Source: SG8-39 sp041558415
Lineage (GTDB): Bacteria; Pseudomonadota; Gammaproteobacteria; Burkholderiales; SG8-39
NCBI GenBank assembly: GCA_041558415.1
Contig: JBFFEY010000002.1
Location: 1-64,000, forward strand
DNA length: 64,000 bases
Direction of reading: 5' to 3'
Of the stretch, positions 16,117 to 25,166 are shown one piece after another. The translations under genes were made by a program, and so were the position numbers. A model generated the notes under the pieces. The model did not search any database and was not told the origin of the DNA. It was given only the letters and a program-made list of their open reading frames with translations. Each line of letters begins with the position of its first letter. The stretch's first letter is position 1.

Positions 16117-17573
16117 AGCGGCGTCTCCGCCGGCAGGCGCAGGTGCCAGTCGCTCGCCTGCTGGTAGCGGTGCGCGATTCCCAGCAGCCGCGCCTCGGAG
16201 AAATAGTCGCCCGTCAGCTGCAGTCCGACCGGCAGGCCCTTGGCGTCGAAGCCGCAGGGGATCGACAACGCCGGCAGGCCTGCCAGCGGCGCGGGGATCG
16301 TGTAGATGTCGTTCAGATACATCTGCACCGGGTCGTCCATTTTCGAGCCGAGCGCGAACGCCGTCGTTGGCGTGGTCGGTCCCATGATGACGTCACAGTC
16401 GCGGAAGGCGGCGGCAAAATCCCGCGCGATCAACTGGCGCAGCTTCTGCGCCTGTAGGTAGTACGCATCGTAATAGCCGTGTGACAGCACGTAGGTGCCG
16501 ACCAGGATCCGGCGCTTGACCTCCTCGCCAAAGCCCTCGGTACGCGAGCGCACGTACATGTCCAGCAGATCCGCGTATTCCCCGGCGCGATAGCCGTAGC
16601 GCACGCCGTCATAGCGCGACAGGTTGGACGAGGCCTCGGCGGGCGCAAGCACGTAGTACACCGGCAGCGCGAGGCTGGCGTTCGGCAGCCGCAGCGGCAC
16701 CGTACGCGCGCCCTGCGCCGCGAACCAGCGCAACGCCTCATCGACCCGCGCGCGCACGTCCGCGTCCAGGCCGTCGCCGAAGAACTCTTCCGGCACGCCG
16801 ATGCGCAGGTGCTTCAGCTCGACGTCGAGCATGCGGGCGTAGTCCTCCGGCGCGCGCTCGATGCTGGTCGAGTCGCGCGGATCGAAGCCGGCCATCGCGT
16901 TCAGCAGCAGCGCGAGGTCCCGCGCCGTCCTGGCCATCGGTCCACCCTGATCGAACGAGGAGGCGAACGCGATCATGCCGTAGCGCGAAACCAGGCCGTA
17001 GGTGGGCTTCAGGCCGCAGGTCCCGGTCAACGCCGCCGGCTGACGAATGGAGCCGCCGGTATCGGTGCCGGTCGCCGCCGGCGCCATGCGCGCAGCCACC
17101 GCGACCGCAGAGCCGCCGGAGGAACCGCCTGGCACGCAGGCCGTGCGCCAGGCGTTGCGCACCGGTCCGAAATACGAGGTTTCATTCGACGAGCCCATCG
17201 CGAACTCGTCCATGTTGGTCTTGCCGAGCATGACCGCGCCTGCCGCCGCGAACCGCTCGATAACGTGCGCGTCGTAGGGGCTGACGAAGTTCGCCAGCAT
17301 GCGCGAGCCGCAGGTCGTGCGCAGCCCCCGCGTACAGTAGATGTCCTTGTGCGCGACCGGGATGCCGGTCAGCGGCCCGGCATCGCCCTGTGAACGCCGC
17401 GCGTCGGCCCGGCGCGCGTCCGCCAGCGTGCGCTCAGCATCCACCGTGATGAAGGCGTTGAGCGAGCCGTCCAGGCGCTCGATGCGCTCGAGGAAGAGCT
17501 GCGCGAGCTCGACACTCGAGACCTGTCGCTCGGCAAGCGCAGAGGACAGTTCGGCAACGGTCGCGTTCAGCAT
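16113..17573 (-). CDS. gatA: Asp-tRNA(Asn)/Glu-tRNA(Gln) amidotransferase subunit A
   Basis: 486 aa amidase-signature enzyme that releases ammonia from glutamine for the complex. The catalytic Lys is in IPVAHKDIYC (about residue 79), the cis-Ser and nucleophile Ser in GGSSGGSAVAVAA and TDTGGSIRQPAA. Full length, all motifs intact. The gap to gatC is 46 bases; it overlaps gatB. Confidence 0.97.
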   Translation of the reverse strand: MLNATVAELSSALAERQVSSVELAQLFLERIERLDGSLNAFITVDAERTLADARRADARRSQGDAGPLTGIPVAHKDIYCTRGLRTTCGSRMLANFVSPYDAHVIERFAAAGAVMLGKTNMDEFAMGSSNETSYFGPVRNAWRTACVPGGSSGGSAVAVAARMAPAATGTDTGGSIRQPAALTGTCGLKPTYGLVSRYGMIAFASSFDQGGPMARTARDLALLLNAMAGFDPRDSTSIERAPEDYARMLDVELKHLRIGVPEEFFGDGLDADVRARVDEALRWFAAQGARTVPLRLPNASLALPVYYVLAPAEASSNLSRYDGVRYGYRAGEYADLLDMYVRSRTEGFGEEVKRRILVGTYVLSHGYYDAYYLQAQKLRQLIARDFAAAFRDCDVIMGPTTPTTAFALGSKMDDPVQMYLNDIYTIPAPLAGLPALSIPCGFDAKGLPVGLQLTGDYFSEARLLGIAHRYQQASDWHLRLPAETPL

Positions 17574-17619
17574 GTCGAAGGTGTCGCCCGCAGGCGGCGG
17601 CGGGCAGGGCTGCGCAGGG

Positions 17620-17907
17620 CTACTCGATAACCTTCGGTACGAGATAAAGATCGCGCTCGACGGCCGGCGCGACCGCCTGCAGTGCCGCGTGCTGGTCGGC
17701 TTCGGTTACCGCGTCCGGCCGCAGCCGCTGAACCACGTCGAGGGCGTGCGCCATCGGCTCGACCCCGCTGGTGTCGACCGCGCGCATGGTCTCGATCATG
17801 CCGAGCACGCGGTTGAGCCGGTCGATCACGGCCGTGGACTCGTCAGGGCGCACGGCGAGGCGGGCCAGGCCGGCGATCCGATCGACCTCGTCTTTCGATA
17901 GGGACAT
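17620..17907 (-). CDS. gatC: Asp-tRNA(Asn)/Glu-tRNA(Gln) amidotransferase subunit C
   Basis: 95 aa, the small subunit that wraps around GatA and GatB and stabilises the complex. MSLSKDEVDRIAGLARLAV is the family N-terminus and MAHALDVVQRLRPDAVTE the conserved mid block. First gene of gatCAB, transcribed divergently from mreB; the 178-base spacer between them holds both promoters but no clear hexamer pair stands out. Confidence 0.95.
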   Translation of the reverse strand: MSLSKDEVDRIAGLARLAVRPDESTAVIDRLNRVLGMIETMRAVDTSGVEPMAHALDVVQRLRPDAVTEADQHAALQAVAPAVERDLYLVPKVIE

Positions 17908-18085
17908 TGGTGCGACGCAAAAACTCCCTCCGTACGCCTGTACAGAGGGTGCCGTTAGGGTATCATACGAGGGCGTTTTGCACCCGCGATGAACGTACTG
18001 AAGCGCGTGTTCTGACGCGGCGTTAGGAGACGAACTTAAGGTACGACAGCAGAGAGTCGCAGAAAGCGACCGAACCGGAAGGCAA

Positions 18086-19129
18086 ATGTTGGGATTCCTG
18101 CGCAGCTACTTTTCGAACGACCTGGCCATCGACCTCGGCACCGCGAACACGCTGATCTACGTGCGCGGCAAGGGGATCGTGCTCGACGAGCCCTCTGTTG
18201 TCGCGATTCGCCAAGAAGGCGGGCCGAACGCGAAGAAGACGATTCAGGCCGTCGGCAAGGAAGCGAAGCTGATGCTCGGCAAGACGCCGGGCAACATCGT
18301 CGCGATCCGTCCGATGAAGGACGGCGTCATCGCCGACTTCACGGTCACCGAGCAGATGCTCAAGCAGTTCATCAAGAAAGTTCACGACAACAAGCTCTTT
18401 TCGCCGAGCCCTCGCATCATCATCTGCGTGCCTTGCGGCTCGACGCAGGTCGAGCGCCGCGCGATCCGCGAAAGCGCGATCGGTGCCGGCGCCGGTCAGG
18501 TGTATCTCATCGAGGAACCGATGGCGGCAGCGATCGGCGCCGATCTGCCGGTCGCGGAAGCCACCGGCTCGATGGTCGTGGATGTCGGCGGCGGCACCAC
18601 CGAGGTCGGCGTGATTTCCCTCGGCGGCATGGTCTACTCGGGCAGCGTGCGGGTGGGCGGCGACAAGTTCGACGAAGCGATCATTAACTACATTCGCCGC
18701 AACTACGGCATGCTGATCGGGGAATCGACTGCGGAGATGATCAAGAAGGAGATCGGCTCCGCGTTCCCCGGCTCGGAAGTGCGCGAGATCGATGTCAAGG
18801 GACGCAATCTTGCCGAGGGCATTCCGCGCAGCTTCACCATCTCCTCGAACGAAATCCTCGAGGCGCTCACCGAACCCCTCAACCAGATCGTTTCCGCAGT
18901 GAAGAGTGCACTCGAGCAGACGCCGCCGGAACTGGGCGCCGACATTGCGGACAAGGGCATGGTGATTACCGGCGGCGGCGCATTGCTGCGCGACCTCGAC
19001 CGGCTGCTGATGGAAGAAACCGGTCTGCCGGTCATCGTCGCCGAAGATCCACTTACCTGCGTGGTGCGCGGTTCGGGCAAGGCCCTCGAGAAAGTCGATC
19101 ATTTCGGTCCGATTTTCATCAACGAATAG
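18086..19129 (+). CDS. mreB: Rod shape-determining actin-like protein MreB
   Basis: 347 aa bacterial actin that guides lateral cell-wall growth under the inner membrane. Starts MLGFLRSYFSNDLAIDLGTA, with the amphipathic N-terminal helix and phosphate-1 loop (DLGTANT). VDVGGGTTEVGVISLGGM is phosphate-2 and ITGGGALLRDLDRLL the adenosine-binding block. First gene of the mreB-mreC-mreD-mrdA-rodA operon. Confidence 0.98.
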   Translation: MLGFLRSYFSNDLAIDLGTANTLIYVRGKGIVLDEPSVVAIRQEGGPNAKKTIQAVGKEAKLMLGKTPGNIVAIRPMKDGVIADFTVTEQMLKQFIKKVHDNKLFSPSPRIIICVPCGSTQVERRAIRESAIGAGAGQVYLIEEPMAAAIGADLPVAEATGSMVVDVGGGTTEVGVISLGGMVYSGSVRVGGDKFDEAIINYIRRNYGMLIGESTAEMIKKEIGSAFPGSEVREIDVKGRNLAEGIPRSFTISSNEILEALTEPLNQIVSAVKSALEQTPPELGADIADKGMVITGGGALLRDLDRLLMEETGLPVIVAEDPLTCVVRGSGKALEKVDHFGPIFINE

Positions 19130-19139
19130 ACACCCCGCA

Positions 19140-19158
19140 GCACCTCGGCGCTAGGTGC
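19140..19158 (+). promoter_or_regulatory. Hairpin covering the mreC ribosome-binding site
   Basis: GCACCT (19140-19145), a 7-nt loop, and AGGTGC (19153-19158) form a perfect 6-bp stem. The AGGTG in its 3' arm is the only Shine-Dalgarno candidate for the ATG at 19161. If it folds, translation of mreC would be held below that of mreB. The stem is short and could be chance. Confidence 0.35.
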
Positions 19159-19160
19159 AG

Positions 19161-20078
19161 ATGGAGCACACGCCGCCGCCGTTTTTCAAACGTGGCCCGG
19201 CGCCGGTGGTGCGCCTCGCGTTTTTTGCGTCGCTCTCTCTCGCCCTGCTGGTACTCGACGCCCGGTTCCGCTACGTGGACGGGCTGCGCGACGTACTCGC
19301 ACTGGCCGCCTACCCTTTCCAGAAGGCAGCCACCGCGCCCATCGCGCTGGCACAGCATACGGCGGAATTCTTTGTCACACAGGCGCAGCTACGCCGCGAA
19401 AACTCGGCGCTGCGTGCCGAGCTGCTCGACGCCGCACGCGACGCGCAACGCTATCGCACCGCCTCCTCGGAGCTGGCGCAGCTGCGCAGCGTGAATGACA
19501 TGCGCGCCCGCTTCGAGCGGGAGACGATTCCCGCCGAAGTGCTCTACACCGGCCGCGATCCCTACGATTACAAGATCATTCTCGACAAAGGCCAGCAGCA
19601 CGCGGTCACGGCCGGCAGCCTGGTCATCGATGCTGACGGCGCCATCGGTCAAATCACGCGCGTGCACACGCTTGTGTCGGAGGTCACCTTGGTCACTGAC
19701 AAGGCACAGGCCATCCCGGTGCAGGTGGTGCGCAATGGTCTGCGCGCGGTCGCGTTCGGCGCGGGTGCCTCGGGAATGATCGAGCTGCGCTTCCTGCCCG
19801 CGAATGCGGACGTGCGCAACGGCGACCAGCTGGTGACCTCCGGCATCGACGGCAGCTATCCGCCCGGGGTCGCCGTGGCGACGGTGGTGCGCGTCGAGCG
19901 TGACGCGGAACAGGCTTTCGCGCGGGTCGTCTGTGAACCGGTGGCGGGTGTCGGACGCAGTCGCTATGTGCTGGTTCTCGCGGGAGAGGACGCGCACCCA
20001 CCCTACCCTTCGCCCGAACAGACGCGCCGCGGCAGCAAGCGCCGCGGCAGCGTGGGGAATCCGCATGGCTCCGAATAA
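19161..20078 (+). CDS. mreC: Rod shape-determining protein MreC
   Basis: 305 aa from the ATG at 19161; an in-frame GTG at 19155 is also possible but lies inside the AGGTG of the candidate ribosome-binding site. One N-terminal membrane helix (about residues 15-33), a periplasmic coiled coil (about 70-110) and the MreC beta domains with GRDPYDYKIILDKGQQHAV and VTSGIDGSYPPGVAVATV. It connects MreB and PBP2 in the elongation complex. The C-terminal 30 residues are charged and poorly conserved. Confidence 0.94.
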   Translation: MEHTPPPFFKRGPAPVVRLAFFASLSLALLVLDARFRYVDGLRDVLALAAYPFQKAATAPIALAQHTAEFFVTQAQLRRENSALRAELLDAARDAQRYRTASSELAQLRSVNDMRARFERETIPAEVLYTGRDPYDYKIILDKGQQHAVTAGSLVIDADGAIGQITRVHTLVSEVTLVTDKAQAIPVQVVRNGLRAVAFGAGASGMIELRFLPANADVRNGDQLVTSGIDGSYPPGVAVATVVRVERDAEQAFARVVCEPVAGVGRSRYVLVLAGEDAHPPYPSPEQTRRGSKRRGSVGNPHGSE

Positions 20079-20574
20079 GCCCCAGGACATCCTGCTGCCG
20101 GTGCGCTCGAGCACTATCATCGCGTCGTTCGCGGTCGCGCTGCTGCTCGCGTTCCTGCCCTGGCCCGACCTGCGCTACGTCCCGGATTTCGTCGCGCTGG
20201 TGCTCGTCTTCTGGTGCGTGCACCAGCCTCGGCTCGTCGGGCTGGGCGTGGGCTGGGTGATCGGTCTGATCGCGGATGCCGGCAATGGCGTGCTGCTCGG
20301 CCAGCACGCGCTCGCCTACGCGCTGCTTGCGTTTTTCGCCATCACGCTGTCACGGCGCATTCTTTGGTTCAGCCCTTCGTACCAGGCGCTGCACATCGCG
20401 CCACTGCTGCTGCTGGCAGAGGCAGTCGTGATGGTGGTGCGGCTCGCCGCCGGCGCGTCTTTGCCGGGATGGCCGATCCTGGTAGGGCCGATGATCGGCG
20501 CGTTGCTCTGGCCCCTGGTGTCGTGGCTGCTGCTGCTGCCGCAGCGCCGCGCCCTCGAAGCAAGCTCGCTCTAG
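20065..20574 (+). CDS. mreD: Rod shape-determining membrane protein MreD
   Basis: 169 aa, about five membrane helices. The ATG at 20065 overlaps the end of mreC by 14 bases and gives MAPNKPQDILLPVRSSTIIA, the expected length and N-terminus; the open frame upstream is inside mreC. LPWPDLRYVPDFVALVLVFW and VGWVIGLIADAGNGVLLGQH are MreD blocks. Partner of MreC in the elongasome. Confidence 0.93.
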   Translation: MAPNKPQDILLPVRSSTIIASFAVALLLAFLPWPDLRYVPDFVALVLVFWCVHQPRLVGLGVGWVIGLIADAGNGVLLGQHALAYALLAFFAITLSRRILWFSPSYQALHIAPLLLLAEAVVMVVRLAAGASLPGWPILVGPMIGALLWPLVSWLLLLPQRRALEASSL

Positions 20575-20588
20575 CGGGGAAAGCCGTC

Positions 20589-22493
20589 GTGGTCGGCATC
20601 ACCGAGCTGCGCAACACCGAACGCGAGTTGCACGCGTTTCGCACCCGGATCCTCCTGAGTGCGGTCATCGTGCTCGCGGTCTTCACCCTGCTCGGTGCGC
20701 GGTTCGTCTGGCTGCAGCTCGTCCAGCACGACTATTACCACACACGTGCCGAGGACAATCGAATCGCGATCGTTCCGTTGCCACCGCACCGCGGTCTGAT
20801 CCTGGATCGCGCCGGCACCGTGCTGGCGCGCAACTATTCCGCCTACACGCTCGAGATCGCGCCCCGCAAGGTGTATGACATCGAAGGCACGATCAAGGCG
20901 CTTTCCGACCTCGTCGTGATCAGCGCGCGCGACCGCGGCCGCTTCGCGAAGCATCTCATCGAGGCGCGCAACGCGGAAAGTCTGCCGATCCGCACACGCC
21001 TGTCGGACGCGGAAGTGGCGCGCTTCGCGGTGAACCGCTACCGCTTCCCCGGCGTCGAGATCAGGGCACGGCACTTCCGGCAGTATCCCTCCGGCGCCAC
21101 GGCCGCTCACGTACTCGGCTACATCGGCCGGATCGATGCGCGCGACGTTGAGCATCTCGAAAACCTCGGTGTGGAAGCCAACTATCGCGGCACCGAATAC
21201 ATCGGCAAGCGGGGCGTGGAGGCCACCTACCAGCAGTGGCTGCACGGTGAAACCGGCCTGGAGCAGGTCGAGATCGATGCCGGTGGCCGCGGCATTCGCA
21301 CGCTGTCGCAGACGCCGGCGCGCGCGGGCCACAACGTCACACTGACGCTCGACATCCGTCTGCAGGAGGTCGCCGAGGCGGCCTTCGCCGGGCGGCGTGG
21401 CGCGCTGGTCGCGCTCGACCCGTCGAACGGTGCGGTGCTGGCCTTTGTCTCGGTGCCGGGCTACGACCCCAACCTGTTCGTCGACGGCATCGACGTGCAG
21501 AGCTGGAGGGCGCTCAACACCTCCGAAGACCGACCCCTGAACAATCGTGCGCTCGCCGGCGTGTATCCGCCCGGCTCGACGTTCAAGCCTTTCATGGCGC
21601 TTGCCGCGCTCACGCTCGGACAGCGCACGCCGAGGAGCACGATTCAGGACCCGGGTTATTTCGTTCTCGGCGAGCGCCGCTTCCGCGATTCGCGCCCCGG
21701 GGGTCACGGCACGGTCGACCTGCGCAAGTCGATCGTGGTGTCCTCCGACGTCTACTACTACCAGCTCGCGCACGACATGGGGATCGAGGCCATCGCCGGC
21801 TTCATGCAGCAGTTCGGCTTCGGCTCGCGCACCGGCATCGACCTCGAGGGCGAAGCCGCCGGCGTATTGCCCTCGCCGCAATGGAAGATGAAGCGCTTCG
21901 CGCGGCGCGAGCAGCAGCGCTGGTACGCGGGCGAGACGATTTCGATCGGCATCGGTCAGGGCTACAACGCGTACACGCCGCTGCAGCTCGCTGCCGCGAC
22001 CGCGGCGATCGCCAACGGCGGCGCGTTGTACCGCCCGCACGTCGTCGCCCACATCGAAGATCCCCGCACCGGAACGCGCGAGACGATCGCGCCGCAGCTC
22101 GTCCGTCAGATCCCGCTCAAGCCCGAGCACGTGGCGTTCGTGCAGGACGCAATGGCAGCTGTGAACCAGGAAGGCACCGGTGCCCGCGCGTTCGCCGGCG
22201 CGGAGTACACGAGCGCGGGCAAGACCGGGACGGCGCAGGTGATCGGCATCAAGCAGAACGAGAAGTACGACGAGAGCAAGATCGATGAGCGCCTGCGTGA
22301 CCACTCGCTGTTCATCGCCTTTGCGCCTCTGCAGAGCCCGAAGATCGCACTCGCGGTTATCGTCGAGAACGGCGGTTTCGGCTCGCGCGCGGCGGCGCCA
22401 ATCGCGCGCACGGTGCTCGATTTCTACCTGCTCGGCAAGCGGCCGCCGGCACCGGCTGAGGACGATCCCCATGCCGCGCGAGGAAACCCCTGA
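20589..22493 (+). CDS. mrdA: Penicillin-binding protein 2 (peptidoglycan transpeptidase)
   Basis: 634 aa from a GTG at 20589, preceded by GGGGAAAG. One N-terminal membrane helix (about residues 16-38), then the dimerisation domain and the transpeptidase domain. The active-site STFK starts at Ser330, the SxN-type motif is SSD in VVSSDVYYYQL, and KTGT starts at Lys545. It cross-links side-wall peptidoglycan with RodA. The stop and the rodA start share a base (TGATG), so the two are translationally coupled. Confidence 0.96.
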   Translation: MVGITELRNTERELHAFRTRILLSAVIVLAVFTLLGARFVWLQLVQHDYYHTRAEDNRIAIVPLPPHRGLILDRAGTVLARNYSAYTLEIAPRKVYDIEGTIKALSDLVVISARDRGRFAKHLIEARNAESLPIRTRLSDAEVARFAVNRYRFPGVEIRARHFRQYPSGATAAHVLGYIGRIDARDVEHLENLGVEANYRGTEYIGKRGVEATYQQWLHGETGLEQVEIDAGGRGIRTLSQTPARAGHNVTLTLDIRLQEVAEAAFAGRRGALVALDPSNGAVLAFVSVPGYDPNLFVDGIDVQSWRALNTSEDRPLNNRALAGVYPPGSTFKPFMALAALTLGQRTPRSTIQDPGYFVLGERRFRDSRPGGHGTVDLRKSIVVSSDVYYYQLAHDMGIEAIAGFMQQFGFGSRTGIDLEGEAAGVLPSPQWKMKRFARREQQRWYAGETISIGIGQGYNAYTPLQLAAATAAIANGGALYRPHVVAHIEDPRTGTRETIAPQLVRQIPLKPEHVAFVQDAMAAVNQEGTGARAFAGAEYTSAGKTGTAQVIGIKQNEKYDESKIDERLRDHSLFIAFAPLQSPKIALAVIVENGGFGSRAAAPIARTVLDFYLLGKRPPAPAEDDPHAARGNP

Positions 22494-23605
22494 TGGAACT
22501 CACGCGCGGCACGATCAGGCGTTTTGCGCGCTCGAGCATCGACGGCATCGACCCGATGCTGTTGACGCTGGCGCTGATGCTGACCGCACTCGGCATTGCC
22601 ACGCTGTATTCCGCCAGCCACGAAAGCCCGGTGCGCGTTGGCAGTCAGTTACGGCATCTCGTCGTCGCGCTCGGCGCGATGTGGCTGACCGCGCGCCTGC
22701 CGATCCAGCTTCTCATGCGGTCCGCGCTGCCGGTGTATCTCTTCGGCATGCTGCTGCTGGTCGGTGTCGCCCTGTTCGGCGACGTCGTGAACGGTGCGCG
22801 ACGCTGGTTGAGTGTCGGCGGCATGCGCTTCCAGCCATCAGAAATGATGAAAATCGCGGTGCCGTTGATGCTTGCCTGGTATTTCCATCGCAACGAGGCG
22901 AATCTGCGGCGGCGCGAGTTCTTCGTCGCCGGATTCCTGGTCGTCGTGCCTGCTCTGCTGATCGCGCGCCAGCCAGATCTGGGCACCGCGCTGCTCGTTG
23001 CTGCAGCCGGCTTCTACGTGATGTTCTTTGCCGGTCTGAGCTGGAAAGCCATGGGAGGGCTCGCCGCGATCGCGCTGGTCAGCCTGCCGCCGATCTGGGG
23101 CCTGCTGCACGACTATCAGCGGCGGCGCATCCTCACCCTGCTCGATCCGACGCAGGACCCCCTCGGCGCGGGGTACCACATTATCCAGTCGACCATCGCC
23201 ATCGGCTCGGGCGGGCTGTCAGGCAAAGGCTGGTTGAACGGCACCCAGGCGCACCTGGAGTTCATTCCGGAGCGGCACACCGATTTCATCTTCGCGGTCT
23301 ACTCCGAGGAGTTTGGTTTCATCGGCAACTGCGTCCTGCTCGTGCTCTACGCGCTGCTGATCGCGCGCGCGTTGGCGATCGCGGCGCAGGGCGCGACGCT
23401 GTTCGCCCGCCTGCTGGGCGGTGCACTCAGTCTCATCTTCTTCACTTACGCCTTCGTCAATATGGGCATGGTGTCCGGCGTTCTGCCGGTGGTGGGCGTG
23501 CCGCTGCCGTTCCTGTCCTACGGTGGCACGGCGTTGCTGACCCTGTTCGTGGCGATCGGCCTGCTGATGAGAATCCAGAAGCACCGCCGCCTGATTCGCA
23601 GCTGA
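22493..23605 (+). CDS. rodA: Rod shape-determining SEDS protein RodA (peptidoglycan glycosyltransferase)
   Basis: 370 aa with about ten membrane helices. GARRWLSVGGMRFQPSEMMK and RQPDLGTALLV are SEDS signatures; the Asp in QPDLGT region and EFIPERHTDFIFAVYSEEFG complete the family pattern. It polymerises glycan strands together with PBP2. Last gene of the mre operon here: rlpA and dacA, which commonly follow rodA in related bacteria, are 36 kb away. Confidence 0.96.
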   Translation: MELTRGTIRRFARSSIDGIDPMLLTLALMLTALGIATLYSASHESPVRVGSQLRHLVVALGAMWLTARLPIQLLMRSALPVYLFGMLLLVGVALFGDVVNGARRWLSVGGMRFQPSEMMKIAVPLMLAWYFHRNEANLRRREFFVAGFLVVVPALLIARQPDLGTALLVAAAGFYVMFFAGLSWKAMGGLAAIALVSLPPIWGLLHDYQRRRILTLLDPTQDPLGAGYHIIQSTIAIGSGGLSGKGWLNGTQAHLEFIPERHTDFIFAVYSEEFGFIGNCVLLVLYALLIARALAIAAQGATLFARLLGGALSLIFFTYAFVNMGMVSGVLPVVGVPLPFLSYGGTALLTLFVAIGLLMRIQKHRRLIRS

Positions 23606-23848
23606 TTGAAAGCGCACATCAAAGCGATTTATTGCGCTGCGTCAAAATTCTGAAATAGCATCCCGCATAATGAAATAAGGTGGCGCAGACCACCTTTAAC
23701 TGTCTGTTTTTTAGTTTTTCTTATCTTGCGTGGGGAATTATTGCTGCGCGGCATGGCGCTCGGCTACTGTGCACTCGGCCGCCTCGTCCGTGCGCACCGC
23801 GTCGACCGGGCCCGCAATTCGTCATTCAGTCAATCGAAAGGAAGATCC
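23606..23848 (+). promoter_or_regulatory. A/T-rich rodA-aceA spacer with hairpin and direct repeats
   Basis: 243 bases, clearly richer in A/T than the genes. It holds TGAAATA twice (23651-23657 and 23671-23677), 20 bases apart, i.e. on the same face of the helix, as expected for a regulator site. AAGGTGG (23677-23683) and CCACCTT (23690-23696) form a 7-bp hairpin followed about 10 bases later by a run of six T residues; it may end rodA transcription. The glyoxylate-bypass promoter is most likely here. No regulator can be named from sequence. Confidence 0.5.
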
Positions 23849-25162
23849 GTGGATCAGCGTAGCCAGGAAATTGCCGCACTGGAAAAGGACTGGGCCGAAA
23901 ACCCGCGTTGGAAGGGCATCACGCGCAACTACAGCGCCGAAGACGTCGTTCGTCTGCGCGGCAGCCTGCGCGTCGAGCATACGCTGGCGAAGCGCGGCGC
24001 CGACAAACTCTGGGCGTTGGCGAAGGAAAAACCATTCGTGAACTCGCTCGGCGCAATGACCGGCAATCAGGCGGTACAGCAGGTCAAGGCGGGGGTTCCG
24101 GCAATCTACCTTTCGGGCTGGCAGGTCGCAGCGGATGCGAACGATTCGCTGCAGATGTATCCGGACCAGTCGCTCTACGCGGTCTCGTCGGTTCCGACCG
24201 TCGTGCGCCGCATCAACAATGCACTCGCGCGCGCCGACCAGATCCAGTGGATGGAAGGCAGCGGCGACATCGATTACTACGCGCCCATCGTCGCTGACGC
24301 CGAGGCGGGATTCGGCGGCGTTCTGAACGCCTACGAGTTGATGCGCGCGATGATCGAGGCGGGCGCGGCGGGCGTGCATTTCGAGGACCAGCTTGCCAGC
24401 GTCAAGAAGTGCGGTCACATGGGCGGCAAGGTGCTGGTGCCGACACAGGAGCACGTGCAGAAGCTCGCCGCGGCACGCCTCGCCGCCGACGTCCTGGGCG
24501 TGCCGACGCTGCTGCTCGCGCGCACCGACGCGGAAGCGGCCGACCTGGTCACCTCGGACATCGACGAGCGCGACCGGCCCTTTCTCACTGGCGAGCGCAC
24601 GGCCGAGGGTTTTTACCGCTCGAAAAAAGGTTTCGACCAGGCGCTGGCGCGCGGCCTGGCGTACGCCGCCGTGGCCGACATGGTCTGGTGCGAAACCGGT
24701 ACGCCCGATCTCGAATTCGCCAAGCGCTTCGCCGAAGGCATCCGCAGGCAGTACCCGGGCAAGATGCTCGCCTACAACTGCTCGCCGTCGTTCAACTGGA
24801 AGCGAAACCTCGACGACGTCACGATCGCGAAGTTCCAGCGCGAGCTTGGCGCGATGGGCTACAAGTTCCAGTTCATTACGCTGGCCGGCTTCCACGCGCT
24901 CAACTACTCGATGTTCGAGCTCGCCTACGGCTATGCGCGCGAGAACATGACGGCGTTTGTCGAGTTGCAGCAGAAGGAATTCGCCGCCGCGGAGAAGGGC
25001 TTCACCGCGGTGAAACACCAGCGCGAGGTCGGTACCGGCTACTTCGACCAGGTCACGCAGATCGTCGCCGGCGGCAGCGCCTCGACGACCGCGCTGAAGG
25101 GCTCGACCGAGGACGAGCAGTTCTTCGACGAGAAGGCAGCCGCCGCACGCAAGGTTGCCTGA
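23849..25162 (+). CDS. aceA: Isocitrate lyase
   Basis: 437 aa from a GTG at 23849, preceded by AAAGGAAG. It splits isocitrate to succinate and glyoxylate, letting cells grow on acetate or fatty acids. The catalytic Cys188 lies in KKCGHMGGK; TNARTD-type metal block appears as LLARTDAEAADL and the C-terminal lid as YNCSPSFNWKRNL. The frame continues upstream to 23726 without recognisable protein. No malate synthase gene is in the window. aceK follows directly. Confidence 0.97.
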   Translation: MDQRSQEIAALEKDWAENPRWKGITRNYSAEDVVRLRGSLRVEHTLAKRGADKLWALAKEKPFVNSLGAMTGNQAVQQVKAGVPAIYLSGWQVAADANDSLQMYPDQSLYAVSSVPTVVRRINNALARADQIQWMEGSGDIDYYAPIVADAEAGFGGVLNAYELMRAMIEAGAAGVHFEDQLASVKKCGHMGGKVLVPTQEHVQKLAAARLAADVLGVPTLLLARTDAEAADLVTSDIDERDRPFLTGERTAEGFYRSKKGFDQALARGLAYAAVADMVWCETGTPDLEFAKRFAEGIRRQYPGKMLAYNCSPSFNWKRNLDDVTIAKFQRELGAMGYKFQFITLAGFHALNYSMFELAYGYARENMTAFVELQQKEFAAAEKGFTAVKHQREVGTGYFDQVTQIVAGGSASTTALKGSTEDEQFFDEKAAAARKVA

Positions 25163-25166
25163 TGTC

